DNA of 64,000 nucleotides from Caballeronia sordidicola (GCF_000729995.1 NZ_JNFG01000013.1:116345-180344), one strand, 5' to 3'. Shown: positions 28,906 to 38,805, counted from the stretch's first letter. Numbers and translations are program-made. Notes: generated by a model from the letters alone, not told the origin.

Positions 28906-29308
28906 GGTATTCCTGGACAGTAACGTGGCGCTTTACCTTCTGTCCGGCGACGCGGTCAAAGCAGACCGTGCTGAGGGTTTGATGGCGGAAGGCGGTGTCA
29001 TCAGCGTTCAAGTGCTGAACGAAATCGCGAATGTGACTCGGCGCAAGTTGGCCATGTCGTGGCACGAGACAAACGATGTGCTGGATGCAGTTCGGGCGGT
29101 ATGCACGACTGAGCCTCTGACCGTGGAAACCCATGATACCGGCCGGCGGATTTCAGAGCGATACGGGTTGTCTGTCTATGACTCGATGATTGCAGCAGCA
29201 GCGCTACTCGCCGGATGCGATGTCCTCTACTCCGAGGACATGCATGATGGGTTGGTTATCGAGGAGAGGTTGCGGATTGTTAATCCGTTTGTTGGTACGG
29301 GTGTGTGA
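28898..29308 (+). CDS. vapC: PIN-domain ribonuclease toxin (VapC-like)
   Basis: A 136-aa PIN nuclease. Acidic metal ligands appear intact: D7 (FLDSN), E42 (NEIAN), D95 (YDSMIAAAA) and D114 (YSEDM). VapC toxins cleave tRNA or rRNA and stop translation. It overlaps the antitoxin by 8 bp. No terminator is visible downstream. Confidence 0.9.
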   Translation: MAKVFLDSNVALYLLSGDAVKADRAEGLMAEGGVISVQVLNEIANVTRRKLAMSWHETNDVLDAVRAVCTTEPLTVETHDTGRRISERYGLSVYDSMIAAAALLAGCDVLYSEDMHDGLVIEERLRIVNPFVGTGV

Positions 29309-29485
29309 CCTGCGATGGTTGCGATGTATGTTTGTTGTTCAACAAGCACGCAAGAGCATTGCATCTTTGATTACTCTGACCAGAGCCTAATCGCCGATCA
29401 TTCGATGGCTTCAATATCCGCGCCGAGATTCATCATTCCGCGCGAGCGCAGTTCACGATTCAGCCACCGGACCGAGCCACGGCAC

Positions 29486-29818
29486 TCACACCATTGAGAT
29501 AACAAGGCGCTTACCGCACGCAGCCGCATACTTGCGCAACGTGGCGAAAGAAGGTGAATGCTTTTCGCTGGAAAAGGACGCTTCGAGCCGTGATACGGCC
29601 GATGCAGTCGTGCCCATGCGCTCGGCGATTTGCGCTTGCGTCAATCCGGCCTCCTTGCGGGCCACAAGTACGGCATCCAGCGCGGAGTACTCTTCGGAAA
29701 GTGCATCGTACGCCGCCTTCACGCCCGGTTTTGCCATGATCTTGTCGCGGAAAGCCCTGTCGTGTGGCACCGGGTCATATCGTTCCGCAAGTTCGCGTTC
29801 CAGTCTGGTCTTAGCCAT
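29486..29818 (-). CDS. higA: XRE-family antitoxin (HigA-like)
   Basis: A 110-aa protein with a helix-turn-helix at about 55-85 (ARKEAGLTQAQIAERMGTTASAVSRLE). It follows the RelE/HigB-like toxin gene with an 8-bp overlap, giving the toxin-first order of HigBA modules. The long N-terminal region (RDKIMAKPGVKAAYDALSEEY) is typical of antitoxins of Gp49-like toxins. Confidence 0.87.
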   Translation of the reverse strand: MAKTRLERELAERYDPVPHDRAFRDKIMAKPGVKAAYDALSEEYSALDAVLVARKEAGLTQAQIAERMGTTASAVSRLEASFSSEKHSPSFATLRKYAAACGKRLVISMV

Positions 29819-30140
29819 AGTTCCGTACCTCCTTCATACGCCTGCGGGCGATACGCAATTCGCTGTCTGGCGTTTCCTGGGTTTTCTTGGTGAACGAGTG
29901 CAGTACTACGATGCGCTGTTCCACCTGCGTGCAGTAGAACACGCGCCCGATACCTTCCGGGCCTTTGGGGCGCAACTCGAACAATCCGTCACCCATCGCT
30001 CGCGAGTGCGGCATACGCAGATTTGCACCGTGAACTTCCATTGTTTCCACAAGGCGAAAGTAGCTTGCAAGGATGCCACCGGGAAGTTTTTCTACGTCCT
30101 CACGGACGCGGGCAGAGTAATAGGCGATGGTCCATGTCAT
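29811..30140 (-). CDS. higB: HigB/RelE-superfamily toxin (phage Gp49-like)
   Basis: A 109-aa protein of the Gp49-like (DUF891) branch of RelE/HigB toxins: LPGGILASYFRLVETMEVHGANL, then LFELRPKGPEGIGRVFYC and VVLHSFTKKTQETPDSEL, a fold that cleaves ribosome-bound mRNA. The first gene of the pair. No clear Shine-Dalgarno precedes the ATG at 30140. It is transcribed toward the vapBC pair. Confidence 0.87.
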   Translation of the reverse strand: MTWTIAYYSARVREDVEKLPGGILASYFRLVETMEVHGANLRMPHSRAMGDGLFELRPKGPEGIGRVFYCTQVEQRIVVLHSFTKKTQETPDSELRIARRRMKEVRNYG

Positions 30141-30324
30141 CAGCTAAATGTTAGCATATTTGCGATATTTATGTGGGGAGGGGACGGAGTCTCTCGCCGC
30201 AGCCTTCCGTTTGTCGGCGTGCTAACCCGAAAGCGAAGCATCGTGAGATCGCTCCGTTTCATGCGTGTCCGCCCGTTCCGAACCTCTTCTCAACAAGGGG
30301 GCTGGCATAGGGGCGCGAGTTTGC

Positions 30325-30330
30325 TATAAT
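30325..30330 (+). promoter_or_regulatory. -10 element of the tRNA-Ser promoter
   Basis: A perfect TATAAT 12 bp before the tRNA, with CTGGCA (4 of 6 matches to TTGACA) 17 bp upstream as -35. Confidence 0.6.
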
Positions 30331-30342
30331 CCGCGACTTGCT

Positions 30343-30432
30343 GGAGAGATGGATGAGCGGTTTAAGTCGCACGCCTGGAAAGCGTGTTTAGGGTCAAACC
30401 TAACCGGGGTTCGAATCCCCGTCTCTCCGCCA
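30343..30432 (+). tRNA. tRNA-Ser (GGA anticodon)
   Basis: A 90-nt class II tRNA with the long variable arm, anticodon GGA in CTGGAAAG, T-arm GGGGTTCGAATCCCC and an encoded CCA. It reads codons UCC and UCU. Confidence 0.95.
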
Positions 30433-30463
30433 GAATACGTTTCACATTGTTGAGTAGCACCCG

Positions 30464-30500
30464 AAACCCGCATCGAGCCTTGTGCCGACGCGGGTTTTCT
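30464..30500 (+). terminator. Terminator after tRNA-Ser
   Basis: An AAACCCGC / GCGGGTTT stem with an imperfect inner helix, followed by TTCTGTTTT. Confidence 0.65.
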
Positions 30501-30536
30501 GTTTTCCGGTGCGTCCCAAACTGCAAACATTCCCCC

Positions 30537-32555
30537 TCACGGATGCCGGATGTAATCAACCAACGCCCTCGTATACGCATCCGGTTTCCGATCAAACAGA
30601 CTCACCACCACCGCCACCACAAACCCCGCCGGCACCCCGAACACTCCCGAACTGATCGACTCGATCCCAAACCACCTCGCGCCCGACCACCCTGTCATCT
30701 GCGTGAAATACGGGTACGTCGACACGATGTAATACACGCACACGCTCAACCCCGCCAGCATCCCCGCGACCGCCCCAAGCTTCGTGGTCCGCTTCCAGAA
30801 CACGCCCAGCACCAACGCCGGAAACAAGCTCGACGCCGCCAACGAAAACGCCGCCCCCACCAGGAACAGGATATTCCCCGTATTAAGCGAAGCCACATAC
30901 GAAGCAAACAACGCCACCCCCAGCAACAATATCTTCGATATGGTGACCCTTCGCTGACTGCTCGCGGTTTTATCGACCATGCAGTAATACACATCGTGCG
31001 AAAGCGCATTCGCGATCGTCAGCAGCAAGCCATCGGCGGTAGAAAGCGCCGCGGCAAGCGCCCCCGCCGCGATCAACCCCGACATCACATACGGCAACCC
31101 CGCAATCTCCGGCGCGGCGAGCACCACCATATCCGGCTGCATCTGAATACCGGACCAGCGCACGATGCCGTCGCGGTTCACATCGCCGATGTGAATCAGA
31201 TACGGCTCCACCTTGCGCCATTGCATGACCCAGTTAGGGAGATCAGCGAACTTGTGCCCGACGATTCCCGTCAGCATCTCGTACTTGATCAGCACTGCGA
31301 GCACGGGCACGCTCACATAAAACAGCGCGACGAAAAACAGCGTCCATCCGACCGAGCGCCGCGCGGATGCCACCGATGTAGTCGTGTTATAGCGAGTCAG
31401 GATATGCGGCAAACTCGCCGTTCCCAACGACAAACACAGCAGTAACGACAGAAAATTCCGCCTGTGCAATTGCGCGCTTTCATCGTCGGAAGGGGGGAAT
31501 GCCTCAGCCATTGGCACCGACGGTGCGGCGCGTTCAAGCATCTCATCGCGGGCGCGGTTCCATTGAACGTTCGCCTCGGCGGGTGTCTTCGGGAACGACG
31601 CCAGTTCGCGTTCCCGCTCGCCGATATCGCGCAACGGCCCGTTGTGCCGGCGCAAGTCCGCTATCTCCTCAACAAGCCGCGCTTGGCCCGTATGAAACGA
31701 CGCCGGCAACTCATCGATCTGCGTCTGGATCTGCTGCGCCTGACGCCGGTAATCGTCGCGGACCCGGGCTTCCTCGGGCGAACGCTCAACCGCCCGCTCA
31801 AGCACTTCCACACGCTCCAGCAAGCGTCCATACGAAAGCTGCGGCAACCAGCCGAGCCCTTCGCGATGCGCGATCATCGAGACGGGAATCAGCATGGCGC
31901 TGATCAGGATGATGTACTGCGCGACCTGCGTCCACGTGACCGCACGCATGCCGCCAAGAAACGAGCACACGAGAATACCGGCGAGCCCGCAGAAGATCCC
32001 GATAGCGAAATCGATACCGATAAACCGCGACGCAATCAGCCCGATGCCCTGGATCTGCGCGACGAGATAAACGAACGAGCACAGGATAGCCGCGAACGCC
32101 GCGATCCCGCGCACGAGGTTGCTCGAAAAGCGCGTGCCGAGGAAGTCGGGGATGGTGTAGCGGGCAAGCTTGCGAACGTAGGGCGCGAGCAGGAACGCGA
32201 CGAGACAATAACCGCCGGTCCAGCCCATCATGTAGGCGAGGCCATCGTAACCGGTCGCATAGATGGACCCGGCCAGCCCGATAAACGACGCCGCCGATAA
32301 CCAGTCCGCAGCCGTCGCCATGCCGTTGAACGCGGACGGCACGCGCCGCCCGGCCACGTAATACTCAACCAGATCCGACGTCCGCGACAACAAGCCGATC
32401 ACAGCATAGACGGCTATCGGCACGAACAGGAACACATAGCCGATCCACGTGCCCGGGCCGGTCACGCGCTCGATGCGCGCCATCACATAGATGAACAGGA
32501 AGAAGCCGAGCGTGTAAAGCGCGTAGGCCCGGATGAGTCGATGGGTGAGCTTCAT
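30537..32555 (-). CDS. Sodium:solute symporter, VC_2705 type (acetate permease ActP-like)
   Basis: A 672-aa SSS-family transporter, longer than the 550 aa of ActP. The core helices include TAADWLSAASFIGLAGSIYA and LIAAGALAAALSTADGLLLT, both signature regions. Two additions stand out: a hydrophilic, coiled-coil-like insert at about 240-362 and a GDVNRDGIV segment (about 457-465) that looks like a calcium-binding EF-hand or dockerin loop. It is 7 bp downstream of a DUF4212 small subunit and follows acs, as actP follows acs-yjcH, so acetate or another short carboxylate is the likely substrate. The ATG at 32555 is preferred over longer starts that overlap DUF4212. Confidence 0.88.
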   Translation of the reverse strand: MKLTHRLIRAYALYTLGFFLFIYVMARIERVTGPGTWIGYVFLFVPIAVYAVIGLLSRTSDLVEYYVAGRRVPSAFNGMATAADWLSAASFIGLAGSIYATGYDGLAYMMGWTGGYCLVAFLLAPYVRKLARYTIPDFLGTRFSSNLVRGIAAFAAILCSFVYLVAQIQGIGLIASRFIGIDFAIGIFCGLAGILVCSFLGGMRAVTWTQVAQYIILISAMLIPVSMIAHREGLGWLPQLSYGRLLERVEVLERAVERSPEEARVRDDYRRQAQQIQTQIDELPASFHTGQARLVEEIADLRRHNGPLRDIGERERELASFPKTPAEANVQWNRARDEMLERAAPSVPMAEAFPPSDDESAQLHRRNFLSLLLCLSLGTASLPHILTRYNTTTSVASARRSVGWTLFFVALFYVSVPVLAVLIKYEMLTGIVGHKFADLPNWVMQWRKVEPYLIHIGDVNRDGIVRWSGIQMQPDMVVLAAPEIAGLPYVMSGLIAAGALAAALSTADGLLLTIANALSHDVYYCMVDKTASSQRRVTISKILLLGVALFASYVASLNTGNILFLVGAAFSLAASSLFPALVLGVFWKRTTKLGAVAGMLAGLSVCVYYIVSTYPYFTQMTGWSGARWFGIESISSGVFGVPAGFVVAVVVSLFDRKPDAYTRALVDYIRHP

Positions 32556-32562
32556 CGGCAAT

Positions 32563-32892
32563 TCATGGCTCGGGCGGCGCTTGAGCAAGAGACCGTTGCA
32601 AGCGGGCATCGGCGAATTGCATCAGCACGATATACACCACGATCAACGCGACATACACAAGGATCGCGCCCTGAGCGCCAAAGTAGAACGGCAGCGGAAA
32701 GCCCGCGAAACGTATATCAGCGAGTCGCGTTGCCATCAGCGGAATGCCGAACGACACCACCAATCCGATCAGCATCAGCACCGAGATCAGCACAAGATTC
32801 GTTCGCCAATACAACCGATGCGCGAGCGCCATCGCCTCCGTGACGGGCGGTGGTTCGGCGGGACTCGGAGGAGGCGTCGGGATCGAAGACAT
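32563..32892 (-). CDS. DUF4212 symporter small subunit
   Basis: A 109-aa two-helix membrane protein with a Pro-rich N terminus (SSIPTPPPSPAEPPP), then HRLYWRTNLVLISVLMLIGL and the GFPLPFYFGAQGAILVYV motif of the family always found before VC_2705-type symporters. It takes the place of YjcH in the acs-yjcH-actP arrangement. The ATG at 32892 is chosen; a longer frame would cross the acs terminator. Confidence 0.88.
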   Translation of the reverse strand: MSSIPTPPPSPAEPPPVTEAMALAHRLYWRTNLVLISVLMLIGLVVSFGIPLMATRLADIRFAGFPLPFYFGAQGAILVYVALIVVYIVLMQFADARLQRSLAQAPPEP

Positions 32893-32963
32893 GTGCTTAT
32901 CTACCAAATGCTTCAAGAAGCGGCAATCGGGATCGACATCGTGCGCCGGGCGTAAGATATAAA

Positions 32964-32995
32964 AACGGCTCCCTGAAACTGGGAGCCGTTCTTTC
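32964..32995 (-). terminator. Terminator of acs
   Basis: A perfect 10-bp stem (AACGGCTCCC / GGGAGCCGTT) with a 7-nt loop and a T-run (TTTTT) on the minus strand. It lies between acs and the DUF4212 gene, so symporter expression needs read-through or its own promoter. Confidence 0.85.
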
Positions 32996-33019
32996 AAGCC
33001 GGATGATACTCAAGCCAAA

Positions 33020-35002
33020 TTAACGCGCTTCGCCGAGTTGATCCAGGATCGCGGGATTCTCTAAAGTCGAGATGTCCTGCGTGATCTCCTCGCCCTTGGC
33101 GAGCGAACGCAGCAACCGCCGCATGATCTTCCCTGAACGAGTCTTGGGAAGATTCTCGCCAAAACGAATGTCCTTCGGTTTCGCGATCGGGCCGATTTCC
33201 TTCCCGACCCACGCGCGCAGTTCATTGGCGATCTGCTTCGCTTCATCGCCCTCAGGACGCGAGCGCTTCAGCACGACGAACGCGCACACCGCTTCGCCGG
33301 TCGTATCGTCGGGACGACCGACCACCGCCGCTTCCGCCACGAGCGGATTCGACACCAGCGCCGACTCGATCTCCATGGTCCCAAGCCGATGCCCCGATAC
33401 GTTCAACACGTCATCAATGCGCCCCATGATCGTGAAGTAACCCGTCTCCTTGTCGCGCACGGCGCCGTCGCCGGCGAGGTACAGCGTGCCGCCGAGTTCT
33501 TCAGGGAAGTAACTCTTCTTGTAGCGCTCCGGATCGCCCCACACATTGCGCAATGCCGACGGCCATGGCCGCTTGATCACCAAAATCCCGCCCTGCCCGT
33601 TCGGCACGTCCTGACCGGTTTCATCGACGACAGCCGCCATGATGCCGGGCAACGGCAGCGTGCAGGAACCCGGCACGAGCGGCGTGGCGCCCGGCAGCGG
33701 CGTGATCATGTGGCCGCCGGTTTCGGTCTGCCACCACGTATCGACGATAGGACAAATACCCCGGCCCACGTTCTCGTGATACCACATCCACGCTTCCGGA
33801 TTGATCGGCTCGCCGACCGTGCCGAGAATGCGCAGCGTCGACAGATCGAAGCTCTTCGGATGCACTTTTGCATCGGCTTCGGCCATCTTGATGAGCGAAC
33901 GGATCGCGGTCGGCGCGGTGTAGAAAATCGTGACCTTGTGCTTCGCGATCATGTCCCAGAAGCGCCCGGCGTTCGGATAGGTCGGCACGCCTTCGAACAC
34001 GATCTGGGTCGCACCAATGGCGGTCGGACCGTACGCGATATAGCTATGCCCCGTGATCCAGCCGATGTCGGCGGTACACCAGAACACGTCGTCGGGCTTG
34101 GCGTCGAAGGTCCACTTCATGGTCTGCGCTGCCCACAGCAAAAAGCCGCCGGTGCTGTGCTGCACGCCCTTCGGTTTGCCCGTGGAACCGGACGTGTACA
34201 GGATGAACAGCGGATGTTCGGCGCTGACCCATTCCGGCTCGCACTGATCGGATTCATGCTCGACCAGCTCGTGCATCCAGAGGTCGCGGCCTTCATGCCA
34301 TTGCGTCTTGCCACCCGTGCGCTTGTACACGATCACGCTCGTGACCGCGTCGCAACCGCCGGCTGCGATGGCTTCATCGGCGATGCTTTTCAACGGTAGC
34401 GCCTTGCCGCCGCGCATTTGTTCATCCGACGTGATGAGCGCGACCGCGCCCACGTCCACCAGCCGCTCGTTGAGCGACTTCGACGAGAACCCGCCGAACA
34501 CGACCGAGTGCGTCGCACCGATGCGCGCGCAGGCTTGCATGGCGACCACACCTTCCACCGACATCGGCATGTAGATCACCACGCGATCGCCCTTCTTCAC
34601 GCCGCGCTTCTTCAGCGCATTGGCGAAGCGGCAAACGCGCTGCAGAAGATCCTGATACGTGACGTTGACAACGGCGCCGTCATCGGCTTCGAAGATGATT
34701 GCGTTCTTCGCGCCATGGCCGGCTTCCACATGACGGTCGATGCAGTTATACGATGCGTTGATCTCTCCGTCTTCGAACCACTTGTAGAACGGCGGATTCG
34801 ATTCGTCGAGCACAGTGGTGAACGGCTTGTGCCAGCTAAGCGTCTCGCGCGCGAGCCGCGCCCAGAAGCCTTCGTAATCGCGTTCGGCTTCGGACGTTAA
34901 AGCCTCGTACGCGTCCATGCCAGAAATCGCTGCACCAGCCGTCGCTTTGGCCGAAGGCGGAAAAATACGGCGTTCGTGAAGTACGGATTCAATCGCAGAC
35001 AT
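33020..35002 (-). CDS. acs: Acetyl-CoA synthetase
   Basis: A 660-aa AMP-forming ligase making acetyl-CoA from acetate, ATP and CoA. The P-loop [12 protein letters not shown] and the WWQTETGG motif are intact; the C-terminal [11 protein letters not shown] carries the regulatory lysine (about K625) that protein acetyltransferases and CobB-type deacetylases control in this family. The ATG at 35002 ([12 protein letters not shown]) is chosen. The downstream symporter genes point to acetate uptake and use. Confidence 0.97.
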   Translation of the reverse strand: MSAIESVLHERRIFPPSAKATAGAAISGMDAYEALTSEAERDYEGFWARLARETLSWHKPFTTVLDESNPPFYKWFEDGEINASYNCIDRHVEAGHGAKNAIIFEADDGAVVNVTYQDLLQRVCRFANALKKRGVKKGDRVVIYMPMSVEGVVAMQACARIGATHSVVFGGFSSKSLNERLVDVGAVALITSDEQMRGGKALPLKSIADEAIAAGGCDAVTSVIVYKRTGGKTQWHEGRDLWMHELVEHESDQCEPEWVSAEHPLFILYTSGSTGKPKGVQHSTGGFLLWAAQTMKWTFDAKPDDVFWCTADIGWITGHSYIAYGPTAIGATQIVFEGVPTYPNAGRFWDMIAKHKVTIFYTAPTAIRSLIKMAEADAKVHPKSFDLSTLRILGTVGEPINPEAWMWYHENVGRGICPIVDTWWQTETGGHMITPLPGATPLVPGSCTLPLPGIMAAVVDETGQDVPNGQGGILVIKRPWPSALRNVWGDPERYKKSYFPEELGGTLYLAGDGAVRDKETGYFTIMGRIDDVLNVSGHRLGTMEIESALVSNPLVAEAAVVGRPDDTTGEAVCAFVVLKRSRPEGDEAKQIANELRAWVGKEIGPIAKPKDIRFGENLPKTRSGKIMRRLLRSLAKGEEITQDISTLENPAILDQLGEAR

Positions 35003-35387
35003 CGACAACCCCTTCTTTGATGGTGACTCTGATAACCGCGACACCGGAGCTCAGGCTCCGAAGCCGCTATGTCTTTTAGGCGTGGACGACACACGCAATG
35101 CCAAGCGTTATGCCGTGTCTCCTGCCTCTTTGCGTGACCTGCTCGTGCAGCGCAGCATACGCGCGCCAGGTTTCATATGGCGAAGATAAGCCGCGCGCCT
35201 TACCCACTTCTTACGCAACCCACCCGAGGGCAACGGGGTATACACGTAGGGATCGGCACTTTTACAATGCGGCCTTTCAACGCATCGATGCAATGATGCG
35301 CTTTGCGCTCCCGCGTCGCCTGGGTTGCGCGCGATCCATGACGACGCGCCACGCCATGTTAACTGAACTCGTCGTCCGGATTCCAGC
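35003..35387. other. Divergent promoter region acs / EamA transporter
   Basis: About 385 non-coding bases between two divergent genes. I see no strong hairpin, repeat or RNA gene; both promoters must lie here but no consensus stands out. Confidence 0.4.
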
Positions 35388-36299
35388 TTGAATCGTTACG
35401 CGCTCTACCTCATCGCAGCCATGCTGCTGGTCGGCAGCAATGTCGGCGTCGGCAAGTCGGTGGTTGCTTTCATCCCCGTCTCGCTGTTCGCGTTGCTGCG
35501 CTTCGTGATTGCAATGGCGGTGCTCTGGCCGTTGCTACGACCAGCGAAGATCCGGCTGGTCAAGCGCAGCGAGTGGGCCAACTTGTTCCTGCAGGCGTTT
35601 TTCGGCACCTTCATGTTCACGCTGCTGATGCTTAACGGCGTGCAGCGCACGAGCGCCGTCGCGGCGGGCGTGATCACCAGCACGATTCCAGCGGTCGTCG
35701 CGTTGTTCTCGTGGTTCTTCCTCAAGGAACGCCCGAACGGGCGTGCGTTAATTTCCATCGCGCTTGCCGTCGTCGGCGTGGTCGTGATCAACGTCGCGCA
35801 GGGAACGGCAAGCGCGCACGGATCGGGCAGCGCATCGCACGATACTTCGCTGCTGGGCAACCTGATGGTGCTTGGCGCCGTCTGTTGCGAGTCGTTCTAC
35901 GTGATCCTGTCGCGACGCCTGACGCAGACCCTTCCCGCTATCGATATCTGCGCCTACACGCATTTCTTCGGCTTCTTGCTGATTCTGCCGCTGGGATTCT
36001 CAGCGCTCGTCAGCTTCAATTACGGCAGCGTCAGCCTGAGCATCTGGAGCCTCGTGCTTTGGTATGGACTTTCAGCGAGCATCTTTTCGTTCTGGCTGTG
36101 GATGAAAGGCATCCGGCACGTCGACGGCAGTCTCGCCGGTGTATTTTCCGGGCTATTGCCGATCGCAGCAGCGCTCTACGGCATTGTGTTTCTCGGTGAA
36201 CGTCCGACTATCGCGCATGGAATCGCACTGGCGTGCGTGGTCACCGGGATCGTCCTGGCCAGCATGAAGGCAAAAACGGCGCCGCCCATGATTTCCTGA
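35388..36299 (+). CDS. EamA/DMT-family transporter
   Basis: A 303-aa ten-helix drug/metabolite transporter made of two EamA repeats (first about 5-135, second about 155-295), with PAVVALFSWFFLKERP and LPIAAALYGIVFLGERP at matching places in each. It is likely an exporter of amino acids or other metabolites; the substrate is unknown. The start appears to be TTG at 35388; there is no obvious ribosome binding site. Confidence 0.85.
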   Translation: MNRYALYLIAAMLLVGSNVGVGKSVVAFIPVSLFALLRFVIAMAVLWPLLRPAKIRLVKRSEWANLFLQAFFGTFMFTLLMLNGVQRTSAVAAGVITSTIPAVVALFSWFFLKERPNGRALISIALAVVGVVVINVAQGTASAHGSGSASHDTSLLGNLMVLGAVCCESFYVILSRRLTQTLPAIDICAYTHFFGFLLILPLGFSALVSFNYGSVSLSIWSLVLWYGLSASIFSFWLWMKGIRHVDGSLAGVFSGLLPIAAALYGIVFLGERPTIAHGIALACVVTGIVLASMKAKTAPPMIS

Positions 36300-36528
36300 T
36301 CGGGGATGGGTTTCGCTAGCTTCACGGAACGAGCAGTGAGCGGGTTTTGGCGGCTGCCGCGCGTGCGGACTTCCTAAGGGTTGACCCGCAACCCGGTTGC
36401 GTCGTCGCGCTACAATGACGCGCTTTCTCAAAAAAATGCGCTCGAAATCCTGTTTCGGCCCATTTAGCACTCGCCACGACCAAAGCAACTACTCGACTCA
36501 ATCAACCTTCCACGACCCGGCACCGCTC

Positions 36529-37116
36529 ATGTCCGCAGCCCCGAACATCCCCGGCACCCGTCCTCCCCGGGCTTCAATGAAGCCGCTTCCAGCAGTCATT
36601 TTCATGAGCCGCTGGCTCCAGGTGCCGCTGTATCTCGGCCTGATCGTGGCGCAAGGCGTCTACGTCGTGCTGTTCCTGAAGGAAGTCTGGCACCTCGTCA
36701 CCCACATGACGACGCTCGACGAAACCAACATCATGCTAGTCGTCCTCGGCCTGATCGACGTGGTCATGATCTCGAACCTGCTGATCATGGTGATCGTGGG
36801 CGGTTATGAGACTTTCGTCTCACGGCTCGGCGTGGAAGGTCACCCCGACCAGCCGGAATGGCTCGATCACGTGAACGCCGGCGTGCTGAAGGTCAAGCTG
36901 TCCATGGCGCTCATCAGCATTTCGTCCATCCATCTGCTGAAAACATTTATCAACCCGGACCAGTACTCCGAGCATGCAGTGATGTGGCAGGTGATCATTC
37001 ATGTGGCATTCCTCGCGTCCGCGTTGATCATGGCGTGGGTCGACCGCCTGACCACGCACACGCATCCGGAACATTTTCACGAACCTTCCGGCACGCCCGC
37101 GAAGGCTCACGAGTAA
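36529..37116 (+). CDS. UPF0114 (YqhA) family membrane protein
   Basis: A 195-aa inner-membrane protein with about four helices (RWLQVPLYLGLIVAQGVYVV, LVVLGLIDVVMISNLLIMVI, KLSMALISISSIHLLKTF, IIHVAFLASALIMAW). The sequence VGGYETFVSRL is the family signature. Function unknown. Longer and shorter starts exist (MKPLPAVIF 16 codons in). It precedes fumarase by 80 bp on the same strand. Confidence 0.85.
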   Translation: MSAAPNIPGTRPPRASMKPLPAVIFMSRWLQVPLYLGLIVAQGVYVVLFLKEVWHLVTHMTTLDETNIMLVVLGLIDVVMISNLLIMVIVGGYETFVSRLGVEGHPDQPEWLDHVNAGVLKVKLSMALISISSIHLLKTFINPDQYSEHAVMWQVIIHVAFLASALIMAWVDRLTTHTHPEHFHEPSGTPAKAHE

Positions 37117-37196
37117 GCTGCACAACTACACCCATGAGCGCTTCTTAAAGCGCCGTAAACAGTCCCGATAACGCCCCGTCCCCACACGTTCAAGCC

Positions 37197-38732
37197 ATGA
37201 CAATCATCAAGCAGGAAGACCTGATTCAGAGCATTGCGGATTCGTTGCAGCACATCAGCTATTACCATCCGCTCGACTACATCCAGGCGCTCGGCCGCGC
37301 ATACGAACTCGAAGAGAGTCCGGCCGCGAAAGACGCCATTGCGCAGATCCTGACGAACAGCCGCATGTGCGCGGAAGGTCATCGGCCGATCTGCCAGGAC
37401 ACCGGCATCGTCACGGTGTTCGTCAAAGTGGGCATGGACGTGCGGTGGGCGGGTGAGTCAGGTCCGGCCACCATGGGCGTCACCGACATGATCAACGAAG
37501 GCGTGCGCCGCGGTTACCTGAATCCGGACAACGTGCTGCGCGCCTCCATCGTGAGCCCGCCCGAAGGCGCGCGCAAGAACACGAAGGACAACACGCCGGC
37601 AGTGATCCACTACGAGATCGTCCCCGGCGATAAAGTCGATGTCCAGATCGCGGCCAAAGGCGGCGGCTCGGAAAACAAGACGAAGTTTGCGATGCTGAAC
37701 CCATCGGATTCCATCGTCGACTGGGTGCTGAAAACCGTGCCGCTGATGGGCGCCGGATGGTGCCCGCCCGGCATGCTCGGAATCGGCATTGGCGGGACGG
37801 CGGAGAAAGCGATGGTCATGGCGAAGGAATCGCTGATGGACGCCATCGACATTCAAGACGTCATTGCACGCGGACCGCAGGACTGGATCGAAGAGTTGCG
37901 CGTGGAGTTGCACGAGAAGGTGAACGCGCTGGGTATCGGCGCGCAGGGTCTGGGCGGCCTCGCCACCGTGCTCGATGTGAAGATCATGGCGGCGCCCACG
38001 CACGCGGCATCGAAGCCGATCGCAATCATCCCGAACTGCGCCGCCACGCGACACGCGCACTTCACACTCGATGGTTCGGGCGTGGCGAAACTCGACGTGC
38101 CTTCGCTCGACGCATGGCCGAAGGTCGAATGGGTCGCGAATACGGAGACGAGCCAGCGCGTGGACCTGAACACGTTGACGAAGGAACAGGTCGCGGCATG
38201 GAAGCCGGGCCAGACGCTGCTGCTCTCCGGCAAGATGCTGACCGGACGGGATGCTGCCCACAAGCGTATTGCCGACATGCTCGCCAAAGGCGAAAAGCTT
38301 CCCGTCGATTTCACGAACCGCGTGATTTATTACGTCGGCCCGGTCGACCCCGTGCGCGATGAAGTCGTTGGCCCGGCAGGTCCCACCACGGCCACGCGCA
38401 TGGACAAGTTCACGGACATGATGCTGTCGCAGACCGGCTTGATCTCGATGATCGGCAAGGCGGAGCGTGGCCCGGTTGCTATCGAAGCGATCAAGAAGCA
38501 CAAGGCCGCGTACATGATGGCAGTGGGCGGCGCGGCGTACCTGGTGTCGAAGGCGATTCGCGGCGCGGAGGTCATTGCGTTCGAAGACCTGGGCATGGAA
38601 GCCATCTACGAATTCGACGTTCAGGATATGCCGGTCACCGTTGCTGTGGATTCGACCGGGACCTCCGTTCATCAGACCGGGCCGAAGGAATGGCAAGCAA
38701 AGATCGGCAAGATTCCGGTCGCAACGGTTTAA
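37197..38732 (+). CDS. fumA: Class I fumarate hydratase ([4Fe-4S])
   Basis: A 511-aa iron-sulfur fumarase interconverting fumarate and malate in the TCA cycle. An N-terminal Fe-S domain with ICQDTGIVTVFVKVG holds a cluster Cys, others being in GWCPPGMLGIG and PNCAATRH; the C-terminal beta-domain starts around LLLSGKMLTGRDAAHKR. The cluster makes it oxygen- and iron-sensitive, apt next to iron genes. A strong terminator follows. Confidence 0.95.
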   Translation: MTIIKQEDLIQSIADSLQHISYYHPLDYIQALGRAYELEESPAAKDAIAQILTNSRMCAEGHRPICQDTGIVTVFVKVGMDVRWAGESGPATMGVTDMINEGVRRGYLNPDNVLRASIVSPPEGARKNTKDNTPAVIHYEIVPGDKVDVQIAAKGGGSENKTKFAMLNPSDSIVDWVLKTVPLMGAGWCPPGMLGIGIGGTAEKAMVMAKESLMDAIDIQDVIARGPQDWIEELRVELHEKVNALGIGAQGLGGLATVLDVKIMAAPTHAASKPIAIIPNCAATRHAHFTLDGSGVAKLDVPSLDAWPKVEWVANTETSQRVDLNTLTKEQVAAWKPGQTLLLSGKMLTGRDAAHKRIADMLAKGEKLPVDFTNRVIYYVGPVDPVRDEVVGPAGPTTATRMDKFTDMMLSQTGLISMIGKAERGPVAIEAIKKHKAAYMMAVGGAAYLVSKAIRGAEVIAFEDLGMEAIYEFDVQDMPVTVAVDSTGTSVHQTGPKEWQAKIGKIPVATV

Positions 38733-38758
38733 ACTATCACCTTAGCAATAAGGGCTAA

Positions 38759-38805
38759 AAAGAGCCGGGCCGTGTGAATGAACCACGGCCCGGCTCTTTC
38801 ATTTT
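38759..38805 (+). terminator. Terminator of fumarase gene
   Basis: A 16-bp stem (AAAGAGCCGGGCCGTG / complement) with a 9-nt loop followed by CATTTTC; the stem is GC-rich and perfect. Confidence 0.85.

Noticed and set aside
30343..30432. tRNA-Ser as an integration site for a genomic island
   Set aside because: No integrase gene and no second copy of the tRNA 3' end seen in the window, so only a possibility for the TA region.
33389..34399. 336-codon frame antisense to acs
   Set aside because: Mirror of a certain acs gene; Arg/His-rich low-complexity translation with no motif.
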